Source: Bacteroidota bacterium (GTDB taxonomy: Bacteria > Bacteroidota > Bacteroidia > 2-12-FULL-35-15). Taken from it: a stretch of 64,000 bases of DNA. A program made the position numbers and the translations under genes. A model generated the notes under the pieces. That model was given only the letters and a program-made list of their open reading frames with translations. It was not told the origin of the DNA and made no database searches. This document shows positions 26,249 through 35,999 of this stretch, one piece after another; position 1 is the stretch's first letter; every line of letters starts with the position of its first letter. The stretch is from the NCBI GenBank assembly GCA_947479085.1, contig CANJYB010000019.1, positions 1-64,000 on the forward strand, read 5' to 3'.

Positions 26249-27502
26249 TTATTTAAGAATGGAAATTTTCTTTGTAACAGAATTGTCTTTCCCTTTCACA
26301 TTTATAAAATACAAAGCTGTGGCAATGTTTTCGAGTTGAATAGTTGTCTTTGAAAATCCCTGTTCAATAAAGATTGTTTTTTCTGTAATGTGTTGCCCCA
26401 GTTCGTTATAAACTGTCATGGTATAATCACCGGCTTCAGGTGTATTAATTGCAAGTATAAAACTATTGTTGCCACCATTAAATATATCTATACTTCCTGA
26501 ATTGCCGCAGGAAGTAACATGAATTGCAGAAGATGTTTTATTGTCACCATTAAAATCAGTTTGACGAATGCGGTAATAGGCTCCTGACGACAATGAGTTA
26601 TTATCAATGAAAGAATAATTTAACGTTGAACTGCTGTTGCCTGCTCCGGCCAGTTTTCCTATTTCTGTAAAATTAATGAGGTCGGTACTTCTTTCTATGG
26701 TAAAATAATCATTATTGGTTTCCGATGCTGTGGTCCACTTTAAAACTGCTTTATTGTTTTCGCAATTCCCATTAAAATAAATCAATTCAATAGGCAATGG
26801 AGAAAGGTTATCGGACAATGTCCAGGAACGAAAAAATTCAGCAGCAGGCACAGGAACACCTGTTACAGTATTCGCAGCTGTTGAAACTGTTCCTTGAGGC
26901 ACATACGCATCCCAGTTTAAAGCAGGGGTATTGAAACGCTGAGCACCTAAATTACCTTCCGTAATAGTATTTCCCGCTGCACTCCATTCTGCATCAATAT
27001 ATGTAAACGAAAATGTTGCATCCGGTTTGGTAGTATAAGTGTTTGCATCAGTAATCCAGAAACGATCAATAACCATTGCCGAATTATTAGGTCCTCCGAT
27101 AGCACTATTCATATTTGTAACATCACTTGGCATATAAAGTGAATTGTCCCAAGAGGATGCTCCCGTATTATCATAAGTTGAAAAATCAATACGGCCACCT
27201 GCCGAACCTGCCGTTCCAATGGTAACAGAAAAAGGAATTTCTGAAGCATTATCTATATCATAATAAGGAAGTGTATAGGTTCCTGTTGAATTGGAAATGT
27301 TCCAGCGGATAATATTGGTTTCGCTTTCCGACACAATTCTTCCTCCTGTACCTAACTGCGTAATACCGGTCGCACTGCCAGTATTAATAACCACATAAGC
27401 ACTGTTGTTCAGGATTATAAATGGGTCATTATTCATTAGTATCCCCTGTGCAAATGCAGAAAAGGAAAATATGGAAAGTATAATAATGATAATTTTTTTC
27501 AT
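26249..27502 (-). CDS. Secreted protein with T9SS type A sorting domain
   Basis: 417 residues. Signal peptide at 1-18 (ending SAFAQ), a body of beta-rich sequence (1-230) with TGTYTLPYYDIDN and similar segments, then the widespread module 'LPIELIYFNGNCENNKAVLKWTTASETNNDYFTIERS' (about 237-330), which normally sits just before the sorting domain in Bacteroidota surface proteins. The last 80 residues form the type A C-terminal domain (YTMTVYNELGQHITEKT, ATALYFINVKG, SVTKKISILK). It is exported across the outer membrane by T9SS and probably attached to the surface. The body function is unknown. It follows the amber-interrupted gene by 35 bp in the same direction. Confidence 0.85.
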   Translation of the reverse strand: MKKIIIIILSIFSFSAFAQGILMNNDPFIILNNSAYVVINTGSATGITQLGTGGRIVSESETNIIRWNISNSTGTYTLPYYDIDNASEIPFSVTIGTAGSAGGRIDFSTYDNTGASSWDNSLYMPSDVTNMNSAIGGPNNSAMVIDRFWITDANTYTTKPDATFSFTYIDAEWSAAGNTITEGNLGAQRFNTPALNWDAYVPQGTVSTAANTVTGVPVPAAEFFRSWTLSDNLSPLPIELIYFNGNCENNKAVLKWTTASETNNDYFTIERSTDLINFTEIGKLAGAGNSSSTLNYSFIDNNSLSSGAYYRIRQTDFNGDNKTSSAIHVTSCGNSGSIDIFNGGNNSFILAINTPEAGDYTMTVYNELGQHITEKTIFIEQGFSKTTIQLENIATALYFINVKGKDNSVTKKISILK

Positions 27503-27537
27503 TTCTAAATAGTTGTAATTGTTACAAATATAATAAG

Positions 27538-28983
27538 TTATTTTTTAGGTTTTACAAGTTCCATTTGTTTTGCCTCTTTTTGCAAGGTCATATAATCAAT
27601 AAAGCCAGCAGGCATTGGAGTTTGTTTCCAGTTCTTTTTTTGTTCTTCCCAAAATTTCACACATTTTTCGTAATCAATTGGAGGTGGTGGAGCATATTGA
27701 GCATACTGGCGTGTATCGCCAGAACCCCAAACAGGGTCATTACCAAAACGATGATCCTGAAAGTTCATTCGCTTTGCATTTACTTTGTATGAAAATCCGG
27801 CATTGGATGTTCCATGGTTTCTTTCTTTTACCACAAAACTGTTCGTTCCGGGAATCACATATACATCATTTGACTCCCCTTCCATCTGAATAAATACATG
27901 CATTGGGTGAGTTGCATCAATGACTACTGTTTCCAGGAATAATGGGTCTAAAGAAATGGTAACCTCTCCATTTATCAATTGGCCGTTACCCATATCGCTA
28001 AACCATACTTCTGTTGCTTCTTCACAGTACAAAAGCTGATTACCTTTACTTGTTGCAACAGAAGCAGATTTGGTACCATTTGCAATAACATGATTTCCGT
28101 TAAAATAACCGCTGTAATTCTGGTTATTAGCCCTCCAGCCAACAACAGCAATATCATTATTTCCGGTAATTATTCCTCCACCAAACCCAATACCATTAAC
28201 CCCAATCCCAAATGCTGCGCCATTATAATAACCAAGAACACCCATACGCTGACTTCCACTGGCTATAGCATTGTAACCTACTACCCCTCCCCCGCCTGCA
28301 TTTGCTGCAGGTGTGGAACAGACACCATAAACACCAGCCCTTGTGTTGGAAGTACCAGTACCATTATAATTTCCCAAGCAGCCTGATCCGGCTCCAGAAC
28401 CTCCATAAACACCCTGTAATGCAGAAAATGCTGTTGTGGATGCTGCCAATATCTCACCCCAGGTTCCGGAACCATTTTGAGCACTGTAACCATTTACTGC
28501 AAAAGTAAGTGTAGGTGTGGCCACTGCTGCAAGCTCGTCACCAGCATAAGGCGAAGCTGTAGCACCTACCACCATTTCTCCATCAGTTGGGTTCAGGCGG
28601 AAACGTTCAATATTGTTACTATAAAATTTAACGGCCTGAGCATTTACAGAACCTAGTTTTTCTGTTCCTGCCAAGGTATTCCCTGCCAATGCCCATCCGT
28701 TATTTGTGCCTAAGGTTTCTACCTAAATTGCCCCGTTATAATACCAAAACGTTCCTGTGGTGGTATCATAAACTTTGAGCCCGGTAGCAGGCGCAGCTAT
28801 TGCTGTTCGCTGAGCAGTGATCATGCGGGGGATAAGTAATCCTGAGGTAGTGGAAGAGATATCGAGCATGGCCGAAGCTGCTGGAGATGCTCCTGACCCA
28901 TTAATTGCTACGTTTTGTGAATATAAAAAAGATGTGATTAAGAATAGTCCTAAGAAAACAATGAATTTAGTTTGTTTTTTCAT
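27538..28983 (-). pseudogene. Phage-tail-fibre-like surface protein gene interrupted by an amber codon
   Basis: Two parts in the same frame (27538-28722 and 28723-28983) are separated only by a TAG at 28723-28725. Together they give 481 residues plus the interruption. The N-terminal part has a signal peptide and the widespread motif MLDISSTTSGLLIPRM with TGLKVYDTTTGTFWYYNGAI. Related proteins normally continue with Trp at the next position, so TGG to TAG is the likely change. The second part opens VETLGTNNGWALAGN and has glycine-rich repeats (GVYGGSGAGSG, GVVGYNAIASGSQRMGVLGYYNG) and a C-terminal domain ending VKPKK. It has no sorting domain. It could be a single-base pseudogene, a base error, or suppressed; a second ATG start (in GMAGN-like context) is weak. 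Confidence 0.75.
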
Positions 28984-29294
28984 TGGTCGGAGTTTTAATT
29001 TTTAGTTGAAATTTTAAATTATTTAGCTTACTATTTATGTCTTCTAATATTAAGATGCAAAAATGAACAAAAAGGTTGCATTTGAAGTTTAATTATTGGA
29101 ATTTTAGTTCCCTTTTAGATTTGATGTTGAATTTTCCTTTTTAATTTGCTACTAATGGGAGACTTTACTCAAAAAAATCACAGGACTGGTTTGCTTCTTA
29201 GTTAAAATATATTTAATTAATTTTATTTGATGCAACTTTTATTCAATTATTTGCATCTATTAGATAAAACACTCATTTTAAAAAACAAACCATA
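28984..29294. other. Divergent intergenic region
   Basis: 311 bp between two divergently transcribed genes for secreted proteins. It is strongly AT-rich and must hold promoters for both, but no convincing TTTG/TAnnTTTG pair or hairpin was found. Confidence 0.5.
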
Positions 29295-31379
29295 ATGAAA
29301 AAAAAATTATTACTTATTTGCCTTTCCTTTTCCTTGTCAATCTATTCTCAGCCTAATATTCAATGGCAAAAATCGTTTGGAGGTACCAATGCTGAAGTTG
29401 CTAATTCCGTTGTACAAACCAGTGATGGAGGTTATGCGGTGGCAGGTTACTCCGATTCAAATGATGGTGATATTACTGGTCATCATGGAACTACCGTTTA
29501 TTCGGATTTCTGGATTATGAAGTTAAATGCTTCCGGAGCCCTTCAATGGGAAAAATCAATCGGGGGCTCTGGCGATGATATTGCTTATGCAATCATTCAG
29601 ACGAACGATGGTGGTTATGCAGTAGCAGGATATTCGCAGTCCAATGATGGCGATGTAACTGGTCATCAGGGTTTGTTAACGCAGGCAGACTATTGGATTG
29701 TAAAACTGGACACTTCAGGAACAATAGAGTGGCAAAAATCATTTGGAGGAACAAAAAGTGATGTTGCCTTTTCGATTATTCAAACTGCTGACAATGGTTA
29801 TGCTATTGCAGGATATACTTTCTCAAATGACGGAGACGTAATTGGGCAACATCTAAGTGGGCCCAACCAGGTGGATGATTACTGGATACTGAAATTAGAT
29901 TCGGCCGGAACAATTGAATGGCAAAAATGTCTTGGTGGAGTTTCGAATGATGAAGCTCATTCCATTATTCAAACTGCTGATGGCGGATATGCAGTGGCAG
30001 GTATTACCAGTTCAAATTATAGTGGCGATGTCACTCAGAACCATGGCAGTTATGACTATTGGGTGGTAAAGTTAGATACAGTAGGTACTTTACAATGGCA
30101 AAAATTATTTGGAGGAAACAACTATGATTATGCATGGTCTATATTGCCCTCAAGCGATGGAGGTTATACAGTTGGTGGGTATTCCAATTCTACTAACGGA
30201 AACGTAACCGGCAATCATGGTAACGAAGATTACTGGATTATTAAAATTGATTCGGCAGGAACATTGCAATGGGAGCATACTTATGGGGGAACAGGTTTCG
30301 AGAATACAGCTACCCTTGTAAAAACTTCAGAAGGAGGATATGCGCTTGGAGGATATACCACTTCCAACAACGGTGATGTAACAGGTAATCATGGTGCAAG
30401 CGATTTCTGGTTGGTAAAAATGGATTCATCAGGAATAATTGAATGGCAAAAAACAATGGGAGGGACAAGTAATGAAGCTTCCTATTCCCTTATCCAATCA
30501 GCGGATGGTGGTTATTTACTGGCTGGGCATGCTACTTCATCGGATGGAGATGTTACCAGTAATCAGGGTACTTATGATTACTGGCTGGTTAAATTATATT
30601 CCTGTGTCACCAGTTTAAATACTATTAATGAAACTTCCTGCAACAGTTATACGTTAAATGCTCAAACCTATATTTCAAGCGGAACATATACACAAACGTT
30701 TAATAATGCTCATGCTTGTGATAGTATTCTTACTATTAATCTGACCATTAATACTATTGATTCGACCACTGTTAATGCTTCCGCTTACTGCAGTTATACT
30801 TTAAATTCGCAAACCTATACTGCTTCCGGAACTTACACTCAACAGCTTACTAATGCACATACCTGCGACAGTGTCGTGGTTTTAAACTTAACCATCAACA
30901 CCATTGACCCAGGAGTTAATCAGGCAGGCGTGAGTTTAACTGCTGTTGAACCAGGAGCTGCTTATCAGTGGATAGATTGCGGAAATGGCAATTCCCCGAT
31001 TCAGAGTGAAACTAACCAGACTTTCATTGCCACTTCCAATGGCAATTATGCAGTCATAATTTCTAATGGTAATTGTATTGACACCTCAGCCTGTATGTCG
31101 GTTTTTTCTGTCGGTGTTAATTCTTTAACATTAGATGACAATGAATTAATAATTTCACCCAACCCGTTTAAGGAACAAACAACGTTATCCTTTGCCAATG
31201 AGCAAAAAAATACTGTTATTAAAATAACTGATATTTTGGGAAAAGAAGTTAATAAAGTGATTCTTTATGAAGGGAAAAACCTGACTATAGAAAGAAAAGA
31301 CATGAGGACAGGAATCTACTTTATTGAGGCAACCACTAATGATTTAAAAATTATAAGGAAGAAGATTATCATTGATTAA
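29295..31379 (+). CDS. Secreted repeat protein (beta-propeller-like) with T9SS type A sorting domain
   Basis: 694 residues. A signal peptide (1-19) is followed by about seven repeats of roughly 60 residues (20-430), each with the pattern WQKSFGG....A.SIIQT.DGGYAVAGY.SNDGDVTG.HG..DYWI.KLD..G. This Trp/Gly-rich repeat probably forms a beta-propeller-like domain. Two copies of a ~50-residue Cys-containing module (CNSYTLNAQTY / CSYTLNSQTYTASGTYTQ, 436-545) follow. The C-terminal 90 residues are a type A sorting domain (IISPNPFKEQTTLSF, KITDILGKEV, MRTGIYFIEAT, IRKKIIID). Exported by T9SS to the cell surface; ligand unknown. A strong terminator lies 23 bp downstream. Confidence 0.9.
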   Translation: MKKKLLLICLSFSLSIYSQPNIQWQKSFGGTNAEVANSVVQTSDGGYAVAGYSDSNDGDITGHHGTTVYSDFWIMKLNASGALQWEKSIGGSGDDIAYAIIQTNDGGYAVAGYSQSNDGDVTGHQGLLTQADYWIVKLDTSGTIEWQKSFGGTKSDVAFSIIQTADNGYAIAGYTFSNDGDVIGQHLSGPNQVDDYWILKLDSAGTIEWQKCLGGVSNDEAHSIIQTADGGYAVAGITSSNYSGDVTQNHGSYDYWVVKLDTVGTLQWQKLFGGNNYDYAWSILPSSDGGYTVGGYSNSTNGNVTGNHGNEDYWIIKIDSAGTLQWEHTYGGTGFENTATLVKTSEGGYALGGYTTSNNGDVTGNHGASDFWLVKMDSSGIIEWQKTMGGTSNEASYSLIQSADGGYLLAGHATSSDGDVTSNQGTYDYWLVKLYSCVTSLNTINETSCNSYTLNAQTYISSGTYTQTFNNAHACDSILTINLTINTIDSTTVNASAYCSYTLNSQTYTASGTYTQQLTNAHTCDSVVVLNLTINTIDPGVNQAGVSLTAVEPGAAYQWIDCGNGNSPIQSETNQTFIATSNGNYAVIISNGNCIDTSACMSVFSVGVNSLTLDDNELIISPNPFKEQTTLSFANEQKNTVIKITDILGKEVNKVILYEGKNLTIERKDMRTGIYFIEATTNDLKIIRKKIIID

Positions 31380-31401
31380 ACTTCGAAATTTTACTTTCCT
31401 G

Positions 31402-31437
31402 AAAAAGCAATCTCATTCAAAAGAGATTGCTTTTTTA
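31402..31437 (+). terminator. Rho-independent terminator
   Basis: AAAAAGCAATCTC, loop ATTCAAAA, GAGATTGCTTTTTT: a 13-bp stem with a T-tract, 23 bp after the stop of the beta-propeller-like gene. Confidence 0.9.
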
Positions 31438-31542
31438 TTTGATTTAAACCTGGAAAAGTGTTTTTTTGCGGTGTGGAAACATTCTATTCCGCTGTACCTC
31501 AGTTTGATGCTTTAAAATTCGAATACTTATAACATTGACTTT

Positions 31543-31731
31543 ATTGCTTAGAACCACGTTATGACATACATAACCATGGTTCCGACACACATAACCATGG
31601 TTCCGACACACATAACCATGGTTCAGACACACATAACCATGGTTCGAACACACCTCACCAACGTTATGACACACACAACCATGGTTCGGACACACTTAAC
31701 CAACGTTATGACATACATAACCATCGTTAGG
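31543..31731. repeat. 21-bp tandem array C, eight clear copies plus one diverged
   Basis: Units of 21 bp begin at 31564, 31585, 31606, 31627, 31648, 31669, 31690 and 31711, with a diverged first copy at 31543. The core is ACACACATAACCATGGTT. Two unit variants alternate: one carries the palindrome ACCATGGT, the other AACGTT. It is intergenic between convergent genes. Confidence 0.95.
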
Positions 31732-31790
31732 ATAGGCCAGGAGTATAAACTAAATTACATAAACAAGTAAACTATTATACATTTTAATGA

Positions 31791-31820
31791 GATTCCTCAA
31801 TTCGCTCGGAATGAGGAATC
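31791..31820. repeat. Short palindrome GATTCCTCA / TGAGGAATC
   Basis: A perfect 9-bp stem with a 12-base loop that reads ATTCGCTCGGAA. It has no T-tract, so it is unlikely to be a terminator. It may be a fragment of a dispersed repeat. Confidence 0.5.
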
Positions 31821-31920
31821 TGAATTTGTATAGTAGATAAAAAAACTCTTAATATGCTTGATTTTTTAGAGGAAATTGTCCTAAAAAAGTGTAAAACCTT
31901 CTGAATCTATTAGAACATAG

Positions 31921-31953
31921 AAAAAGACCGGTAAACAGCTTACCAGTCTTTTT
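31921..31953 (-). terminator. Rho-independent terminator of the HAF-repeat gene
   Basis: On the minus strand, AAAAGACTGGTAAG, loop CTG, TTTACCGGTCTTTTT: a 12-13 bp stem with one G-T pair and a T-tract, 20 bp beyond the stop of the gene at 31974. Confidence 0.85.
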
Positions 31954-31973
31954 TATAATAATATAATAACTAC

Positions 31974-33374
31974 CTATTTTTCTCTTACAAACTTTTCTGT
32001 CAGACCGTTTTTTGTTTTTGCAAAAAACACGTTTGGAAAAGAAGTAATGTCAACAGTAGTTTTGGTTAATGCAGAGGTTTTAATAGTTGAAAGTTCTCTG
32101 CCTAAAACATCAGTAAAGTTTATCACCTCCTCATTTTCCGAATTGGAAACAGTAAGCGAGTTTACAGCAGGATTAGGATAAATGCTAATTCCTGAGTTAG
32201 AGGTTAAAGAAGCTACACCTACACTGGCAAATTCTGGAGTAATGGTTATTTCTCCATTAGGATGAGCACCAGTGGTAAGAGCACTGAAATCAGCTAATTT
32301 AGTATAGGTATTGATAGTAAAATTAATACTGAAAGAAACTCCTTCTCCGGTTGCACCGCCACCGTTGGTAGTTCCAAACAACATATTTCCGGATTGTGTT
32401 AAACTCCTGGTAGGATTAGCACCATTTGATCCGTTGAAATCAAGAATATCAGTAAATGCATTGGTAGCAGGATTGATACTGAATACAACACCCTGAGAAA
32501 AACTTCCTCCATAAGGTGTCATTCCATAAATCATTCCATTAGCTGCCTGAACTAAACCACCAACCGGGCCGGAACCCTGTAAACCATCAAAATCATGAAT
32601 ATCAGTAAATGTACCAGTTGAAAGGTCGAAGCTATAAACGATACCGTTATTGCTTGCTCCTCCCATTGAAGTCATACCATATATTTTACCATCTGTTCCT
32701 TGCATTACATCTCCAAATTTAGGATGAGCTCCACCTACTCCATCAAAAACATAGAGCTTTGTGTAAACACTGGTTGCAGGGTCGAAACTGAAAATAACAC
32801 CGTCTCCGTTAGCTCCTCCATTAAATGTAGTTCCATATAATTTCCCGTCAGGAAATTGAGTTAAACCACCATAAGGATTGCCTCCATTAACATTATCAAA
32901 ATCAAAAATATCATAATATTGATCATTAGCAGGGTCTATTTTAAAAATAACTCCTCCCCCATTTTGCCCACCGGCTGCACAGGTTCCGTACATTTTTCCA
33001 TCACTTGCCAGCATCATTCCGCTCCATGATTCCCAACCCAATAAGGTGTTAGCAAATAAATCATGAATATTAGTATATGTTCCCGAAACGATGTCATATC
33101 TGAAAGAAACACAGCTATCTCCAAAGCCGCCTAACTCCGTACATCCGTAAAGACTTCCATTACCTGCCAGGCACATACGCCCTACCGGCATTGCCCCGGA
33201 AGCATTAATAAAATTGTAAACTGTATGGAAATTATTTCCATTACCATCCGCAGAAAAAATAGTTCCTTGTCCGGTTGCTCCGCCACTGTAAGAAGTACCC
33301 CAAATCTGGGTTTGAGCGGTTGCGCTCAAGCTGATGAAAGCGAGCAGAATTAAAGATTGTAGAGTTTTTTTCAT
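31974..33374 (-). CDS. Secreted repeat protein (HAF/choice-of-anchor repeat) with T9SS tail
   Basis: 466 residues. A signal peptide (1-20) is followed by about eight repeats of roughly 45 residues, of the type 'GGLTQFPDGKLYGTTFNGGANGDGVIFSFDPATSVYTKLYVFDG'. This matches the extracellular repeat family known as the HAF / Gloeo-Verruco repeat (TIGR03803 style), probably a beta-propeller. The C-terminal ~75 residues form a type A sorting domain (GISIYPNPAVNSLTVSN, NFTDVLGREL), though its very end (TKNGLTEKFVREK) is slightly atypical. Exported by T9SS. Function unknown. The terminator lies immediately downstream; no operon partner. Confidence 0.85.
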   Translation of the reverse strand: MKKTLQSLILLAFISLSATAQTQIWGTSYSGGATGQGTIFSADGNGNNFHTVYNFINASGAMPVGRMCLAGNGSLYGCTELGGFGDSCVSFRYDIVSGTYTNIHDLFANTLLGWESWSGMMLASDGKMYGTCAAGGQNGGGVIFKIDPANDQYYDIFDFDNVNGGNPYGGLTQFPDGKLYGTTFNGGANGDGVIFSFDPATSVYTKLYVFDGVGGAHPKFGDVMQGTDGKIYGMTSMGGASNNGIVYSFDLSTGTFTDIHDFDGLQGSGPVGGLVQAANGMIYGMTPYGGSFSQGVVFSINPATNAFTDILDFNGSNGANPTRSLTQSGNMLFGTTNGGGATGEGVSFSINFTINTYTKLADFSALTTGAHPNGEITITPEFASVGVASLTSNSGISIYPNPAVNSLTVSNSENEEVINFTDVLGRELSTIKTSALTKTTVDITSFPNVFFAKTKNGLTEKFVREK

Positions 33375-33545
33375 AATTGTAGATTTAAAGGTTTGTAATT
33401 ATTCTGTAAGATTACTGATAATACTTTAAATTTCAAAGCTTTATTTATTAACAATTTCATTTGTAAGTAATATTAAATTAACTTTGTTTTGAATTTCATG
33501 ATTGCAAATTTGCATTTAACATAACAATCTAAACATCAGAATACC

Positions 33546-35753
33546 ATGAAAAAACATGATCATTTATTTTCTAAATCTATTTTATCCTTTTGTTTTGCTG
33601 TTTTGTTATTTTTTGTTGCAAAACCTTTGGTAACTGCTCAATGTCCTCCAATTTCTGTGGTTGCTTCTGCTTCTCCTTCCATTGTATGTAATGGAAACAC
33701 CTCTCAGTTAAATGTAACAGCAGGAGTTACTGGAGGAGGATACACAGTATCTCAGATAAATTACAACCCGATTGCCGGCTCAGGAACAATGGTTACTTTG
33801 GGAGACGATGTACTAAGCACGATGTTACCCATTGGCTTTAACTTTACTTTTTTTGGTAATGTATATAGTCAATTCAATATTTGCTCTAATGGGTTTATTT
33901 CTTTTCTTGCTGCTAATTCGCAAACCTTTACCCCTTCAGCGATTTCCAATGTATCTCTTCCCAACAACATGGTGTGCGGATCATGGGCCGACCTGAATCC
34001 GAATAATGGAGGAACAGTTAGTTATTTCACCACCGGATTTGCTCCAAACAGAAAATTAGTAGTCCGATTTGACAGTGTAATGCATTTTACCGGAGGAAAT
34101 CCGATAACTATGGAATATGTATTGTGCGAAACCACTAATTTTATTGAACTTCATAATACCTCCGTAATAGCTACCAATACCAACCATGTTCAGGGAATTG
34201 AGGATGCAAATGGGCTAAATGGCCTGCCCGTGCCAGGCAGAAATAATACCACGTGGACTTCAATAAATGAAGGGTGGAGATTTTCTCCTGGCATAATCAA
34301 CCTGAATTATTCCTGGAGTACTTCAGGTTCATTAACCAATCCTACCAGTGTTAATCCTGTCGCTTCTCCATCGGTCAGTACATTATATACGGTTATTGTT
34401 ACTGATATCAATGGATGCACCGACTCCACTTCTGTAAGTGTGATAGTTAACAATCCCCCTACTTCTATTACCGCTAATCCTTCCACCATTTGTGCCGGAA
34501 GCAATTCTCAATTAACAGCTTCGGTAACCACTACCAGTACAAACAATTATGCGGTAACTCCAATTACTTATTCTCCCGTAATAACGGGGATTGGAACACC
34601 TGTAATTTTAGGAGACGACCAGGTAAGCAGCCCATTACCCATTGGCTTCAATTTTAGCTTTTATACACATTACTATTCACACTTCTTTATTGGTTCAAAC
34701 GGATTTATTACGTTTGATTCTGCTGCTTCTACTAATAATTATCAAGGATGTTGTTCCGGACAAATGCTTCCGAATGCTGCTAATCCGAATAACCTGATAG
34801 CAGGTGCTTGGGAAGATTTGAATGTTCCTGCCGGGGGAGGAGTAAATTATTTTGTTACCGGTACTTTCCCAAACAGAAAACTGGTAGTGAATTTTAATTC
34901 TATACCTCATTCCCCTGCGAGAGATTCATTAACCTTTCAAATTATTTTATTCGAAACTACAAATATTATAGAAATTCACACGGCTGACATGCCGGGTAAT
35001 TCTCATGGTTACTGGTGGGGACATACACAAGGAATTGAAAATGCTAATGGCACACTTGGTTTGGCGGTTCCGGGAAGAAATCATGACAACACCTGGACTG
35101 CAACAAATGATGGGTGGAGGTTTTCTCCAATAAATACTTTTACCTATAACTGGAACCCTGTTGCTTCATTGTCAAATGATACCATTTACAATCCTTTAGC
35201 ATCTCCTTCCGCCACCATCACCTACACTCTTTTAGCTACAGATGGAAACGGATGCATGGGTACTGGAAATGTTACAGTGAATGTTAACCCATTGCCTTCC
35301 CCTCCGGTAATAAGTTATCCGGGATTTGTATTGTATTCTACTTACGGAACCGGAAACCAATGGTATCTGAATGGAAACATACTTACAGGTGCTATTTATC
35401 AAACCTATTATCCTACCCAAATTGGTATATATACGGTAACATATACAGATGGTAATGGCTGCACTTCCACATCCGAACCTTTTAATGTAACTATACTTGG
35501 AGTTAACGAATTAGGAATGGATATAAATGTGAACGTTTTTCCAAATCCGGTTACCGATTTACTTACTGTAAATGTTGACAATAACCTTCCTTCTGAAATT
35601 GTACTTTATGATATCACTTCGAGAATAGTATTTCAACAGAAATTCAGTTCTGCACTTTCTGTTTCTACCGAAACACTTGCAAAAGGTATCTATCTTTATG
35701 AAATAAGGAATAAAAATGAAGTAGTAAAGAAAGGTAAACTGGAAAAGGAATAA
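33546..35753 (+). CDS. Large secreted protein with duplicated domain and T9SS type A tail
   Basis: 735 residues. Signal peptide about 1-31. Two copies of a ~220-residue unit follow (35-270 and 300-545), each with YTVSQINYNPIAGSGTMVTLGDD-like or YAVTPITYSPVITGIGTPV openings, then LPIGFNFTFFG, FICSNGFISF, AGAWEDLN-type and NRKLVV.FNS strands. Each ends with 'HVQGIEDANGLNGLPVPGRN..TW...NEGWRFSP', a pattern seen in Bacteroidota adhesin-like or nidogen-like domains. PKD/Ig-like linkers follow (CNGNTSQLNVTA, ADGNGCMGTGNVTVNV). The last 80 residues are a type A sorting domain (VNVFPNPVTDLLTVNV, KGIYLYEIRNKN). Exported to the surface; probably adhesive. Confidence 0.88.
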   Translation: MKKHDHLFSKSILSFCFAVLLFFVAKPLVTAQCPPISVVASASPSIVCNGNTSQLNVTAGVTGGGYTVSQINYNPIAGSGTMVTLGDDVLSTMLPIGFNFTFFGNVYSQFNICSNGFISFLAANSQTFTPSAISNVSLPNNMVCGSWADLNPNNGGTVSYFTTGFAPNRKLVVRFDSVMHFTGGNPITMEYVLCETTNFIELHNTSVIATNTNHVQGIEDANGLNGLPVPGRNNTTWTSINEGWRFSPGIINLNYSWSTSGSLTNPTSVNPVASPSVSTLYTVIVTDINGCTDSTSVSVIVNNPPTSITANPSTICAGSNSQLTASVTTTSTNNYAVTPITYSPVITGIGTPVILGDDQVSSPLPIGFNFSFYTHYYSHFFIGSNGFITFDSAASTNNYQGCCSGQMLPNAANPNNLIAGAWEDLNVPAGGGVNYFVTGTFPNRKLVVNFNSIPHSPARDSLTFQIILFETTNIIEIHTADMPGNSHGYWWGHTQGIENANGTLGLAVPGRNHDNTWTATNDGWRFSPINTFTYNWNPVASLSNDTIYNPLASPSATITYTLLATDGNGCMGTGNVTVNVNPLPSPPVISYPGFVLYSTYGTGNQWYLNGNILTGAIYQTYYPTQIGIYTVTYTDGNGCTSTSEPFNVTILGVNELGMDINVNVFPNPVTDLLTVNVDNNLPSEIVLYDITSRIVFQQKFSSALSVSTETLAKGIYLYEIRNKNEVVKKGKLEKE

Positions 35754-35955
35754 GAAACACCTTATTTACCCTCCATTTGATTTAAACCCCTTTCCCTGCT
35801 TTCTGAGTTTTATAATAGTGATTATTGTCTTTGCAAATAGTTATTGCTATTCCATACCTGCCTTGCTTTTTATCTCTGCTTTTGGTAATTCTTGTTTATT
35901 CTTATCATTAATTAAATAACCGATTTGTTAATTAAACCAAATAAAAAATAATTAA

Positions 35956-35967
35956 TTGACATATCAA
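35956..35967. promoter_or_regulatory. Putative MarR operator
   Basis: TTGACATATCAA is a 12-bp inverted repeat (TTGA-N4-TCAA) that fits sites bound by MarR-family dimers. It sits directly before the -7 box TATATTTG (35969-35976) and 33 bp before the MarR start codon, so autorepression is likely. Confidence 0.5.
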
Positions 35968-35968
35968 C

Positions 35969-35976
35969 TATATTTG
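35969..35976 (+). promoter_or_regulatory. Promoter -7 box of the marR-protease operon
   Basis: TATATTTG matches TAnnTTTG, 23 bases before the ATG at 36001 (about 36000). It is adjacent to the TTGACATATCAA palindrome. Confidence 0.55.
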
Positions 35977-35999
35977 TATCAGAATCAACAATCACCACG

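Larger units (their letters stand above)
31380..31973. other. Convergent intergenic region with array C
   Basis: Between two convergent genes for secreted proteins. It contains a terminator for the left gene (31402-31437), the 21-bp array C (31543-31731), a short palindrome GATTCCTCA...TGAGGAATC (31791-31820), and the terminator of the right gene (31921-31953). Confidence 0.75.
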
